DNA of 64,000 nt, taken from NCBI RefSeq assembly GCF_019931675.1, contig NZ_CP082922.1, positions 2,433,001-2,497,000 on the forward strand. The letters run 5' to 3'. The notes beneath the pieces are model-generated. The model saw only the letters and a list, made by a program, of their open reading frames with translations, searched no databases and was not told the DNA's origin. Each line of letters opens with the position of its first letter. The stretch's first letter is position 1. Positions 28,453 to 36,794 of the stretch are shown one piece after another. Both the position numbers and the translations under genes were made by a program. Origin of the DNA: Nocardioides rotundus (lineage in GTDB: Bacteria > Actinomycetota > Actinomycetes > Propionibacteriales > Nocardioidaceae).

Positions 28453-29769
28453 TCACGTGCGTCGGGAGAAGCGGACTTTGCCGTGTTTGTCGAGGTGGTG
28501 CTGGAACGCGGGGTCGTGGATCATCTGGTGGTGAGAGGGGCAGTAGAACCTGCCGTCCTTCACGCTGGTGGAGCCGCCCTTCGACCACGGTGTCTCATGA
28601 TGGGCCTGGCACTTGTCGGCGGGCATGTCGCAGCCCGCGGCGGAGCAGCCGCCGTCGCGGACACCCATCGCGATCCGTTGCGCGGGGGTGTGGAACCGGC
28701 GCCGGCGGCCCATGTCCAACACCACCGAGGGTCCGCCGAGGACGATCGGGATGATCCCGGCCTCACAGGCCAGGCGCCGGGCTTGGCCGGCGGTGATCTT
28801 GGACCCGGTGTCCAGGGACGCTGCCTTCAACCCGCCCAGCAGGGTGTCCAGCTCCATGGTCACCACGACGGTCGCGGAGATCCCGCCGGAGGTGGGGAGG
28901 GTGTCGGCGGGACGGGACTCGATCAGCTCGCAGAACGCCTCACCCAGTCCCGTGCGCGACAGCGGCCGGTGCCGCTGGGCCTGGACCGGGTCGACCGCAC
29001 CGTCCACAGCGTCGGCATCGGCCGCGGCGGCGTTGGTCTGCTCGGCCACCGTCGTAGTGGGGTGGGTGTGCTTGGACCAGGCGATGGCGTGGACCTGCCG
29101 GCGCAGCATCTCCCCCTGCGCGACCGGGAGGGTGAACCAGCCCCGCATCGTGCCGTCACCGGAGTCCCGGATCCCGAACCCGACCCGCTCCCGTGCGGCG
29201 CGTTCTTCGGCCTCGAGTCGTCGGGCTTCTTCGGCGTCCGCGGTCGCGGGGTCGATCACCTCCAACAGCCGCCGCCCCAGCACCCGCAGGTCTTTGGCGT
29301 CGTGATCGGCCGCCAGGTCCAGCATCCGTTCCGTGGCGGCGGGCAGCACCCACGGCTCAGCATCCTCCGGCACCTGCTCCAGGGCGTCGGTGATCGCGCG
29401 GGCCTGGTCGGTCAGGATCCGCCCCGACTCCAACGCCTCGGCGACCTCGGGGTGGGCCTCGACCTGGGTCGCGAGCCGGCGCAGGGCGTGCGCGTCGCGG
29501 CGGACCATCCGCATCCGGTGGGCCCACCAGTTCGTCGTCGACGTCGCCCCCGAGGCCAGGCCGGTCTCCACCGAATCGGCGTGACGCAGCACCCGCAACA
29601 ACAGCGCATCGGTCTGCGCCCGGGCCCGGGTCAACGCCTCCAACACCTCCCCGGCCTCGCCCGCGCCCATGGACCACACCGGCACCCCGGCCGCCTGCGT
29701 GAGTTCGGTCTCGATGCGCGCGACCGCAGCGGCCACCGGGTGGCTCGGATGCAGCGGCTTGGTCGACAT
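28453..29769 (-). CDS. DUF222 / HNH endonuclease (13E12 repeat family type)
   Basis: A 438-residue protein with a DUF222 region (about 10-300; ARIETELTQAAGVPVWSMG, RRDAHALRRLATQVEAHPEV) and a C-terminal HNH nuclease. The latter has zinc Cys pairs (GGCSAAGCDMPADKCQ), the catalytic HHETPW and CPSHHQMIHDP; Asp occupies the usual Asn position in VKDGRFYC. It resembles the mycobacterial REP13E12 proteins. ATG at 29769 is preferred. A longer in-frame reading to 29898 would begin inside the right repeat array (VELVETT) and is rejected. The nuclease may act on the flanking repeats, but this is inference. Confidence 0.87.
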   Translation of the reverse strand: MSTKPLHPSHPVAAAVARIETELTQAAGVPVWSMGAGEAGEVLEALTRARAQTDALLLRVLRHADSVETGLASGATSTTNWWAHRMRMVRRDAHALRRLATQVEAHPEVAEALESGRILTDQARAITDALEQVPEDAEPWVLPAATERMLDLAADHDAKDLRVLGRRLLEVIDPATADAEEARRLEAEERAARERVGFGIRDSGDGTMRGWFTLPVAQGEMLRRQVHAIAWSKHTHPTTTVAEQTNAAAADADAVDGAVDPVQAQRHRPLSRTGLGEAFCELIESRPADTLPTSGGISATVVVTMELDTLLGGLKAASLDTGSKITAGQARRLACEAGIIPIVLGGPSVVLDMGRRRRFHTPAQRIAMGVRDGGCSAAGCDMPADKCQAHHETPWSKGGSTSVKDGRFYCPSHHQMIHDPAFQHHLDKHGKVRFSRRT

Positions 29770-29875
29770 ACCCGGACTCTTCCAGGCGCCACCGACACTC
29801 CCACCCGGCCAACGACCCTCATCCACACCCATCCGGGTCACGATCAGGTAACAGGCGTCAAACCACGCCAGGCCC

Positions 29876-30035
29876 GTGGTCTCGACAAGCTCGACCACCG
29901 ATCACAGGTGGTCTCGACGGGCTCGACCACCGAAGGCCGGCCGTGGTCTCGACAAGCTCGACCACCGCAAGCGGCTCGACCACCGAAGGCAGCTCGACCC
30001 GGACGGAGACCTGGTCTCGACAGGCTCGACCACCG
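29876..30035 (-). repeat. Right repeat array, inverted relative to the left one
   Basis: Reverse-complement copies GTGGTCTCGACAAGCTCGA + CCACCG at 29876, 29908 (GGG variant), 29943 and 30011 (AGG variant), with a truncated copy at 29973-29985. The 29908-29943 step is again 35 bases; the others are irregular. The array lies upstream of the HNH gene start and ends 23 bases before the DUF5719 stop. Confidence 0.9.
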
Positions 30036-30057
30036 CAAGCTGACCAGCGACCTCGGA

Positions 30058-31431
30058 TCAGCGCAGCGCGGGGCGGACGGCCGGGACCTCGCCGGTGACG
30101 GGGGGCGCGACCAGCGGCAGGACCGCGTGCCCCCGGCCGCCGAGGGCGACCACGCCGGAGACCGGCGAGCCCGAGACCGAGACCTGCACCGACGTCGCTC
30201 GCGCCGGCAGCGACCACGAGACCGCCCGGTCCGGCCCCACGGACAGCCGCCGGCGAGCGACCACGGCCCCGTCGGCGGACCGGGCCACCACCGACGCGGA
30301 CGCCTCCCCCGACGCGCCGCCGAGCACGACCCGCGCAGGACCGCCCGGCAGGGCCGCGGCCGCCCGGCCGGAGAATCGCGGGGCGGGTGCGAGATGGGAC
30401 AGGTCGCCGTCCACCACCTGCCGCAGCCCGGCCACGAGAGGACCCGTGCCGGTCACACGGAGCCCGAGAGCCCCGCGGCGCACCTGCGCCTCGACGTCCG
30501 GCAGGCGCACCGCGGTGACCGAGCCGGGGGCGACCCGAACCTCCTCGGCACCGGTCGGCGTGAACGTGCTCCTCGCCGTCACCACCTCCACCCGGGCACG
30601 GACCTCGTCGTCGCCGGGGTTGGTGACCAGAAGCGTCCGCTCCCCCGCCCCCGGCACCAGCCCCATCAGCAGCGAGGACCGCGAGGGCCCGGCCGTCGCG
30701 GGGATCCAGTCGCGCAGGCCACCCGAGCCGACCGGGGACAGCTCGTCGGCCACTGCGACCGACAGCCGGCCGCGGGAGACGACCACCTGCGCCGACATCA
30801 GGCCCGTCCGGGGGAGCACCCGGGCCAGGTCGACCCGGCGCACCCCGCCCCCGGGGACGCTGATCCCCCGCAGCTGCGGGGACCGGACCGCGCCACGCGC
30901 GGTGTGCACGGTCAGATCGGCGACCGCGGTACCCCGGTCAGGGTTCACCAGCTCGACCACCGACCGGTGCTCGAACTGGCCGCCGAGGCCGCTGAACCAC
31001 TGCTCACCGGCAGGAGCGGGGCAGGAGGTGGCCGCGACCGGGCTGCCGCCGGCCCGGGTCCCGAGCAGCCCGGGAGCCACCGAGTCGCGTCCGGTCACCA
31101 GCGCCGGCTCGGGCACCCGCACGGTCCCGACTCGACCCGGGCGCACCGGCACCCGGGTCGCCGGGGCACGCCCGGCGCGACGCACCTCGAGCCGCCCGCT
31201 CGCGTCCGTCGTCGTCATCGCCCGGACCGCCCCGGTTCCGGGGATCGCCGCCGGGCACGCGACGTCCGCGCGGGTGAGCGGCCGGACGTCGGGCGGCGCC
31301 GGCGAGGGGACCTCCGTGCTCGCCGGCCGGACGAGCAGGAGGCCACCGACGGTCAGCAACGGCAGCAGGACGGCGAGGACCACGGTCAGCGAGACCCGCT
31401 CGCCCGCGGCGCGGTGGGTCGATGTGCTCAC
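30058..31431 (-). CDS. DUF5719 family membrane-anchored protein
   Basis: A 457-residue protein with one N-terminal membrane helix (about 14-34, LTVVLAVLLPLLTVGGLLLV) and a long extracellular beta-rich region, matching the actinobacterial DUF5719 family. GTG at 31431 overlaps the glycosyltransferase stop by four bases (GTGA), so the two are translationally coupled. The repeated strand pattern (LLVTNPGDDEVRARVEV, VELVNPDRGTAVADLTV) suggests immunoglobulin-like modules. Function unknown; the coupling suggests assistance to the large glycosyltransferase at the cell surface. Confidence 0.85.
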   Translation of the reverse strand: MSTSTHRAAGERVSLTVVLAVLLPLLTVGGLLLVRPASTEVPSPAPPDVRPLTRADVACPAAIPGTGAVRAMTTTDASGRLEVRRAGRAPATRVPVRPGRVGTVRVPEPALVTGRDSVAPGLLGTRAGGSPVAATSCPAPAGEQWFSGLGGQFEHRSVVELVNPDRGTAVADLTVHTARGAVRSPQLRGISVPGGGVRRVDLARVLPRTGLMSAQVVVSRGRLSVAVADELSPVGSGGLRDWIPATAGPSRSSLLMGLVPGAGERTLLVTNPGDDEVRARVEVVTARSTFTPTGAEEVRVAPGSVTAVRLPDVEAQVRRGALGLRVTGTGPLVAGLRQVVDGDLSHLAPAPRFSGRAAAALPGGPARVVLGGASGEASASVVARSADGAVVARRRLSVGPDRAVSWSLPARATSVQVSVSGSPVSGVVALGGRGHAVLPLVAPPVTGEVPAVRPALR

Positions 31432-34292
31432 GCGGCCTCCCTCCGACTCGGGGCGCACAGCACCAGCGCGACCACGAGCGCGAGGCCCTGGACGATCACC
31501 AGGACGACGCGGTACGACGACCCCGGAGCGGCCAGCGACTCGGCCGACAACGGGGCGGTCACCTGCCACGCGCGCATGGTCCGGTCCGCCGTACCGGCCC
31601 GGACCAGGCCCGGGGCGGTGTCCAGGACCGCCGCGACCCGCGGGTCGGCCGGGCTGCTGAGGACGACGTACTCGATCCCCTCGCCGGCCAGCGAGCGCGC
31701 GACCGCGGGCGTCGGGCGGCTCAGCAGCGCGCCCATCGTCTCGGTGAGCCGCGGCTCCGGCGCGGTCAGCGCGGCGATCTCCGGCTCACCCACGGTCGGC
31801 CCGTCACCGCGCCGGACGACGTAGTCGAGCCCGTCGGCGAGCGAGCCGGAGAGGACGACGATCCCGTGCTGGGGACCGAGGTCGGCGCTCTGCTCCATGT
31901 AGGCGGGGATCCCCTGGTCGCCGGTCGGGCCCAGCTCGTCGTCGGCGAACGCCGCGAACCACACCAGGCCGGAGAGCGGCACCAGCAGCAGGGCGACGCC
32001 CGCGATGGCGCCGGCGACCCGGGGTGCGGACCCGCGGACCAGGCGACGGGACGGGGCGGCGCCCGCGATCACCACGGCGACGACGGCCAGCCCCTGGAGG
32101 AGTACGGCGACCAGCGCCAACCCCGGGCGGGTCGTGCCGCCGCCCAGCGGCAGCTCCACGACGGAGAGGAGCAGCGCCGCCACGGCCGCCACCAGGGCCA
32201 CCAGCCAGCACACCAGGACCGGGATCCGGGTGGCCACGGGAACCAGGGCCGCCACGGCCAGCAGGGCCACCACGAGGCCCGGCCAGAACGGCGCCGCGAG
32301 GTCTCCGACCACGCCCGTGACGAGGTCCAGGGAGTCCAGCGATGCCACCGGCAGCAGCCCGGGGTCGAGCAGCAGGCCGCCGGCGTGACCGCGCACCAAA
32401 AGCGGCAGCCACCAGGGAAGGAGCAGCGCGGCCGAGGTGCCGAGGGCGGCGAGCACCGGCCCCACGACCGAGCGCTGCCACACCGCGTCGCGGGCCAACG
32501 CGGCACCCGCGGCCAGCAGGACCACGACCAGCAGCACCGCCAGCGGCCACGCGACGGGCGCGAACGCGGTGACGACCGCGAGGAGCACGCCGGTGCGCCA
32601 GCCCGCGCGCCACCGGCGGTCGGCCTCGGGGTCGGCCAGGCCGAGCCCTGCGTGGGCCAGCCAGGGGAGGAGGGCGGCCGCCGCGACGACGCCGTACCGC
32701 CCCTCGCCCCAGGCGCCGCTCACGGCGGGCACCAGCGCATAGGTCATCGCGCCCCAGCCGAGCAGCCAACGCGGCGCCCCGAGCGGGGTGGCGAGGTGAC
32801 CCGCGACCCGCAGCAGGCGCCACGCGCCCCAGAGCGCGACCGGGAAGGAGAGCACCATCAGCACGCCGACGGCTGCCTGGGCGCTCCCGCCCAGGAGCAG
32901 GCCGAGACCGGCGAGGACCGGGAGGTACGCCGGCGCCGCCACATCGCTGCCGAGCTCGATCGGGTGCCAGTCCTCGGTGTGCAGGCGCCACCAGTCCCCC
33001 ACGCCCGCGGGCGCCGGTGGCAGCGCGCCTCCGGAGACGGCACCCCAGGCGTCCCGGGTGGCGATCGCCACCAGCACGAGGAACACGGTGAGCCCGATCG
33101 CCACGGGGCTGGTCAGCAGCGCCACCAGCCATCCGCTGTCGGGGGCTAGCTCGTCCTCGTCGTCGAGCAGCTCGCGCCGCTCCCGCTCCGGCCGGGTCGG
33201 CGTGCCGAGGTCGGAGCGTAGGGCCGCCGCGCGGCGTCGCTCGGCCACGTCCTGGGCCTGACCGGTGAGGGCGGTGCCGAAGTCGACGACGGCGTCCAGG
33301 CCGTGCCGGTAGGGCACCCACCAGCGCGGCAGCAGCGGCCGGACCTCGCGATCCGCGACGCTCGCCCGCTCGCGCCGGACCCGGCGCGCGGCCAGGAGCC
33401 GGCCGGGGCGGCCCAGCACCGCGCCGAGCGCGGCCAGCTCGTCCATCGCCGGGCCGACCGACCGGATCAGCAACAGCCCGAGGGCCCGCAGCACCGAGCC
33501 GATGACCAGGCGCACCGCGAGGAGCGGAGCGCGCCAGCCGGGGGTGTTGGCCAGGAGCGTCCACAGCGCCGCACGGCGCTCCTGGTAGTGAGTGTGCCGC
33601 CCCGTGAGCGGCGTACGGCGCAGCCCGCGGTGGGCCGCCTCGGCATGGAAGACCACCGCGGCCGGTGCCACCACGGTCGTGTGCCCCGCCCGCGCGGCCC
33701 GCCAGCCGAAGTCGAGGTCGTTGCCGAAGACGGGGAGCTCGTCGTCGAAGCCGTCCAGCTCGTCCAGGACGCGACGCCGGACCAGCATCCCGGCGGTGTT
33801 CACCGCGAGGACGCGGCGGACCTCGTCGTGCTGGCCCTGGTCGTACTCCCCCCGCTCCAGGCCGGTCTCGCGCCGGCCGGTGCCGGAGATCGTCACGCCG
33901 AGCTCGAGCAGCCGCCGCAGCGAGGGCCACTCGCGCAGCTTCGGCCCCAGGACCACCGCCTCCGGGTGCTGCTCGGCCGTGGCGAGCAGCTGCTCGAGGG
34001 CGTCGTGGGCGGGGGTGGCGTCGTCGTGGAGGATCCAGACCCACTCGTCCTCGCCGGCGGGCTCCAGGGCGGCGAGCCCGTCGCGGACGGCAGTGCCGAA
34101 CGGGGTGTCGCGCGGCGCCTCGACCACCCGGTCGATCACCGGGGAGGCGGCCAGCTGCTGGAGGGTGTCGGCGTCGCGGCCGGTGTCGACCGCGACCGTA
34201 CGGTCGACCGGTTGGGACTGGGAGGCCAGCCCGTCCAGGACCGCGGGGAGCCACCGGGCGCCGCCATGGGAGACCAGGAGCGCCGTGACCAT
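31428..34292 (-). CDS. Large membrane GT2 glycosyltransferase
   Basis: A 954-residue protein. The N-terminal GT2 (GT-A fold) domain (about 1-270) has VTALLVSHGGARWLP, the metal-binding DD in WVWILHDDATP, LAVNTAGMLVRRRVLDEL and the acceptor-site FGNDLDFGWRAARAGH. The C-terminal two-thirds carries about a dozen membrane segments with large polar loops. This fits an actinobacterial polymerising or lipid-linked-sugar enzyme next to whiB2. ATG at 34292; a GTG immediately precedes it. It is coupled to DUF5719. The donor sugar is not determinable, and mannose or galactofuranose are plausible given the neighbourhood. Confidence 0.9.
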   Translation of the reverse strand: MVTALLVSHGGARWLPAVLDGLASQSQPVDRTVAVDTGRDADTLQQLAASPVIDRVVEAPRDTPFGTAVRDGLAALEPAGEDEWVWILHDDATPAHDALEQLLATAEQHPEAVVLGPKLREWPSLRRLLELGVTISGTGRRETGLERGEYDQGQHDEVRRVLAVNTAGMLVRRRVLDELDGFDDELPVFGNDLDFGWRAARAGHTTVVAPAAVVFHAEAAHRGLRRTPLTGRHTHYQERRAALWTLLANTPGWRAPLLAVRLVIGSVLRALGLLLIRSVGPAMDELAALGAVLGRPGRLLAARRVRRERASVADREVRPLLPRWWVPYRHGLDAVVDFGTALTGQAQDVAERRRAAALRSDLGTPTRPERERRELLDDEDELAPDSGWLVALLTSPVAIGLTVFLVLVAIATRDAWGAVSGGALPPAPAGVGDWWRLHTEDWHPIELGSDVAAPAYLPVLAGLGLLLGGSAQAAVGVLMVLSFPVALWGAWRLLRVAGHLATPLGAPRWLLGWGAMTYALVPAVSGAWGEGRYGVVAAAALLPWLAHAGLGLADPEADRRWRAGWRTGVLLAVVTAFAPVAWPLAVLLVVVLLAAGAALARDAVWQRSVVGPVLAALGTSAALLLPWWLPLLVRGHAGGLLLDPGLLPVASLDSLDLVTGVVGDLAAPFWPGLVVALLAVAALVPVATRIPVLVCWLVALVAAVAALLLSVVELPLGGGTTRPGLALVAVLLQGLAVVAVVIAGAAPSRRLVRGSAPRVAGAIAGVALLLVPLSGLVWFAAFADDELGPTGDQGIPAYMEQSADLGPQHGIVVLSGSLADGLDYVVRRGDGPTVGEPEIAALTAPEPRLTETMGALLSRPTPAVARSLAGEGIEYVVLSSPADPRVAAVLDTAPGLVRAGTADRTMRAWQVTAPLSAESLAAPGSSYRVVLVIVQGLALVVALVLCAPSRREAA

Positions 34293-34359
34293 CACGCCGC
34301 GGAAGCCTACAAGCGGGCCGGGTCCGGCGCCGATTCGCCGCCGGACCCCGCCGTACGCC

Positions 34360-34614
34360 TCAGACCGCGCGCTTCTTCAGCTTGCGGCGCTCACGCTCGG
34401 ACAGACCGCCCCAGATGCCGAATCGCTCGTCGTTCATCAGCGCATACTCCAGGCAGTCCTCGCGCACCTCACAGGTGAGGCACACCTTCTTCGCCTCCCG
34501 GGTCGAGCCGCCCTTCTCGGGGAAGAACGCCTCCGGATCCGTCTGCGCACACAGCGCCCGGTCCTGCCACCCGACCTCGTCAGCGTCCGGCTCTACAAGA
34601 AATAGCTCTCTCAC
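34360..34614 (-). CDS. whiB2: WhiB-family iron-sulfur transcriptional regulator (WhiB2/WhmD type)
   Basis: An 84-residue Wbl protein. Four Fe-S ligand cysteines are present (ALCAQTDPEAFF, VCLTCEVREDCLEYAL), followed by the GIWGG turn and the basic tail RKLKKRAV. The position upstream of fbiA and next to the large glycosyltransferase matches whiB2/whmD, needed for septation and division in mycobacteria and Streptomyces. A good promoter lies upstream at 34695-34724 on the same strand, giving a leader of about 75 bases. Confidence 0.94.
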   Translation of the reverse strand: MRELFLVEPDADEVGWQDRALCAQTDPEAFFPEKGGSTREAKKVCLTCEVREDCLEYALMNDERFGIWGGLSERERRKLKKRAV

Positions 34615-34694
34615 AGCCTTCGCCCTTTCGACCCTCGTTCGTCTCCCACGCAGCCCGTGGCCGGAGCCCGAGCCTGGGGAAGAACACTGTGGGA

Positions 34695-34724
34695 ATTACA
34701 TGCCTGTCGTACACCGAAAGTCAA
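34695..34724 (-). promoter_or_regulatory. Predicted whiB2 promoter
   Basis: On the minus strand TTGACT (34724-34719) and TGTAAT (34700-34695) are separated by 18 bases, a close match to a housekeeping -35/-10 pair, 80 bases upstream of the whiB2 start codon. Confidence 0.6.
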
Positions 34725-34788
34725 GCCCGGATCTGGTATGGGCCCCCCACACGCGCCGTGATATGAGGTGCTGGTGCAGTCTTTCGCC

Positions 34789-35808
34789 ATGACCGAAGGC
34801 ACCCCTCCCATGCGTCGGATCACCGTCCTGTCCGGCGGGGTCGGCGGCGCGACGTTCCTCCGCGGGCTCCGTCACGGCATCCGCGAGCAGACCCTCCCGG
34901 GCGTCGCCGCCGACGCCGAGATCACCGTGGTCGCCAACACCGCCGACGACTGGTGGATCCACGGGCTGAAGGTCTGCCCGGACCTGGACACGGTGATGTA
35001 CACCCTGGGCGACGGCATCGACACCGAGCGCGGGTGGGGGCGCAAGGACGAGACCTGGCACGCCAAGGAGGAGCTGGCCGCGTACGGCGTCGAGCCGTCC
35101 TGGTTCGGGCTGGGAGACCGCGACCTGGCGACCCATCTGGTGCGCACCCAGCTGCTGGACGCGGGCTACCCGCTCTCCGACGTCACCCGGGCGCTGTGCG
35201 AGCGCTGGCAGCCGGGGGTGCGCCTCCTGCCGATGACCGACGACCGGGTCGAGACGCACGTCGCGATCCCGGACCCCGACTCCCCCAGCGGCAGCCGGGT
35301 CGTGCACTTCCAGGAGTACTGGGTCCGGCTGCACGCCGAGGTCCCCGCCGAGACCGTCGTGGTCGTCGGCCTGGACAGGTCCACGCCCGCGCCGGGCGTG
35401 GTGGAGGCCCTGACCGACACCGACCTGGTGCTGCTGCCGCCGTCGAACCCGGTCGTCTCCGTGGGCACGATCCTGGGCGTCCCCGGCATCCGCGAGGCGA
35501 TCCAGAGCAGCCCGGCGCCGGTCGTCGGCATCTCCCCCATCGTCGGCGGCCGGCACGTCCGGGGCATGGCCGAGCAGCTGCTGACCGGCATCGGGGTCGA
35601 GGTCAGCGCCGCCGGGGTGGCCCGGCACTACGGCGCCCGCAGCGCCGGCGGGGTGCTGGACGGCTGGCTGGTCGACGAGCAGGACGCCGCCGAGGTGGCC
35701 CGGGTCGAGGACGCCTCGATCGCCTGTCGCGCCGTACCCCTCATGATGAGCGACGACGCGGCGACCGCCGCCATGGCCGCCGCCGCCGTGGAGCTCGGGC
35801 GGGCATGA
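34789..35808 (+). CDS. fbiA: 2-phospho-L-lactate transferase (CofD/FbiA)
   Basis: A 339-residue FbiA, which joins the phosphoenolpyruvyl/phospholactyl guanylyl donor to FO in coenzyme F420 synthesis. Signatures are ITVLSGGVGGATFLRGL, VVANTADDWWIHGLKVCPD, DLATHLVRTQLL and the nucleotide-binding LLPPSNPVVSVGTILGVPG. ATG at 34789 is used; the ATG at 34810 (MRRITVLSGG) is an equally likely start. fbiB follows with a 4-base overlap. The pair upstream of manC mirrors mycobacterial fbiA-fbiB. Confidence 0.94.
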   Translation: MTEGTPPMRRITVLSGGVGGATFLRGLRHGIREQTLPGVAADAEITVVANTADDWWIHGLKVCPDLDTVMYTLGDGIDTERGWGRKDETWHAKEELAAYGVEPSWFGLGDRDLATHLVRTQLLDAGYPLSDVTRALCERWQPGVRLLPMTDDRVETHVAIPDPDSPSGSRVVHFQEYWVRLHAEVPAETVVVVGLDRSTPAPGVVEALTDTDLVLLPPSNPVVSVGTILGVPGIREAIQSSPAPVVGISPIVGGRHVRGMAEQLLTGIGVEVSAAGVARHYGARSAGGVLDGWLVDEQDAAEVARVEDASIACRAVPLMMSDDAATAAMAAAAVELGRA

Positions 35809-36794
35809 GCCGGCTGGAGGTGCTCGCCCCCGGCGGGATCGGCGAGGTCGACGCGCGGACCGACCTGGTCCGGCTGATCGCGGACGCGCTCGACCTGGCC
35901 GACGGCGACATCGTGGTGGTGACGAGCAAGATCGTCAGCAAGGCCGAGGGGCTGCTGCGCCGCGGCGACCGTCAGGATGCCGTGGACGAGGAGACCGATC
36001 GGGTGGTCGCCCGCCGCGGGGCCACCCGGATCGTGCGGACCCGGCACGGCCTCACGCTGGCCGCGGCCGGCGTGGACGCCTCGAACGTGCCGGCCGGGCG
36101 GCACCTCGTCCTCCCCCGCGACCCCGACGCCTCCGCGCGCCGGCTGCGGGCGGGGCTGCAGGAGGCGACCGGACGGACGGTGGCGGTCCTGATCACCGAC
36201 ACGGCCGGGCGGGCGTGGCGCGAGGGCCAGGTCGACATCGCCATCGGCGCCGCGGGCCTGACGGTGATGGAGGAGTACGCCGGCCGGCGCGACGGCTACG
36301 GCAACGAGCTGGCCGTCACCCGCCCGGCGGTGGCCGACGAGCTGGCCTCGGCCGCCGAGCTGGCGGAGGGCAAGCTGGGCGGTCGGCCGGTCGCGCGCGT
36401 GCGTGGCCGCGCGGACCTGGTCCTGCCCGCCGGAGAGGACGGCCCCGGCGCGGCCGCGCTGGTGCGGCCGGAGGGCGCCGACATGTTCGGGCTCGGCGCC
36501 CGGGAGGCGGTCGTGCGTGCGCTGACGGGGCGGCCCGAGGACCGGGCCGTCTTCGGCGCTCCCGCTTCCGAGGAGGACCTGCTGCTGGCCCTCCGAGCGG
36601 TCGTGGGCGACCACAGCCTCCGCGTGGCCGACAGCACCGCGGAGCAGCTCACGGTCGAGGTGCCCGCCGACCACCTGCCCGGCCTCGCCGCGATCTGCTT
36701 CGCCCACGGCTGGGAGCCGGTGCCGGAGCAGCCTCAGAGCAGCTCGTCGCGCCCCTCGTCGCCGAGCTCGGTGACGATCCGGCGCACGTCCTGA
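35805..36794 (+). CDS. fbiB: Coenzyme F420-0:L-glutamate ligase, short form without nitroreductase domain
   Basis: A 329-residue protein whose first 245 residues are the CofE-type gamma-glutamyl ligase: TSKIVSKAEGLLR, RIVRTRHGLTLAAAGVDASN, VAVLITDTAGRAWREGQ and AGRRDGYGNELAVT. It adds glutamates to F420-0. Mycobacterial FbiB (about 450 residues) continues with an FMN-binding nitroreductase domain that reduces dehydro-F420-0. Here only about 80 unrelated-looking residues follow, so that activity must come from another gene. ATG overlaps the fbiA stop. The 3' end overlaps manC on the opposite strand by 61 bases. Confidence 0.88.
   Translation: MSRLEVLAPGGIGEVDARTDLVRLIADALDLADGDIVVVTSKIVSKAEGLLRRGDRQDAVDEETDRVVARRGATRIVRTRHGLTLAAAGVDASNVPAGRHLVLPRDPDASARRLRAGLQEATGRTVAVLITDTAGRAWREGQVDIAIGAAGLTVMEEYAGRRDGYGNELAVTRPAVADELASAAELAEGKLGGRPVARVRGRADLVLPAGEDGPGAAALVRPEGADMFGLGAREAVVRALTGRPEDRAVFGAPASEEDLLLALRAVVGDHSLRVADSTAEQLTVEVPADHLPGLAAICFAHGWEPVPEQPQSSSSRPSSPSSVTIRRTS

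Larger units (their letters stand above)
28148..30035. mobile_element. Putative DUF222-HNH element bracketed by inverted repeat arrays
   Basis: A DUF222-HNH endonuclease gene is bracketed by two arrays of the same repeat, in forward orientation on the left (28148-28430) and in reverse complement on the right (29876-30035). It lies between the metallopeptidase-like gene and DUF5719, which are usually adjacent in actinobacteria (from memory of other genomes). Mobility is inferred from this placement and the bracketing; no transposase or target-site duplication was identified. Confidence 0.5.

Noticed and set aside
29770..29898. N-terminal extension of the HNH protein beginning VELVETT
   Set aside because: The extra 43 codons start inside the right repeat array; the ATG at 29769 gives a normal DUF222 N-terminus.
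28148..30035. Classical insertion sequence with transposase
   Set aside because: The only gene inside encodes a DUF222-HNH nuclease; no DDE, serine or tyrosine recombinase motif is present and no target duplication was found.
28102..31824. Very long plus-strand open frames across the repeat array and the HNH, DUF5719 and glycosyltransferase genes
   Set aside because: They read antisense to well-supported minus-strand genes and pass through 35-bp repeats that translate as VVELVETT, WSSLSRP and GRACRD by frame rotation; no domain is recognisable.
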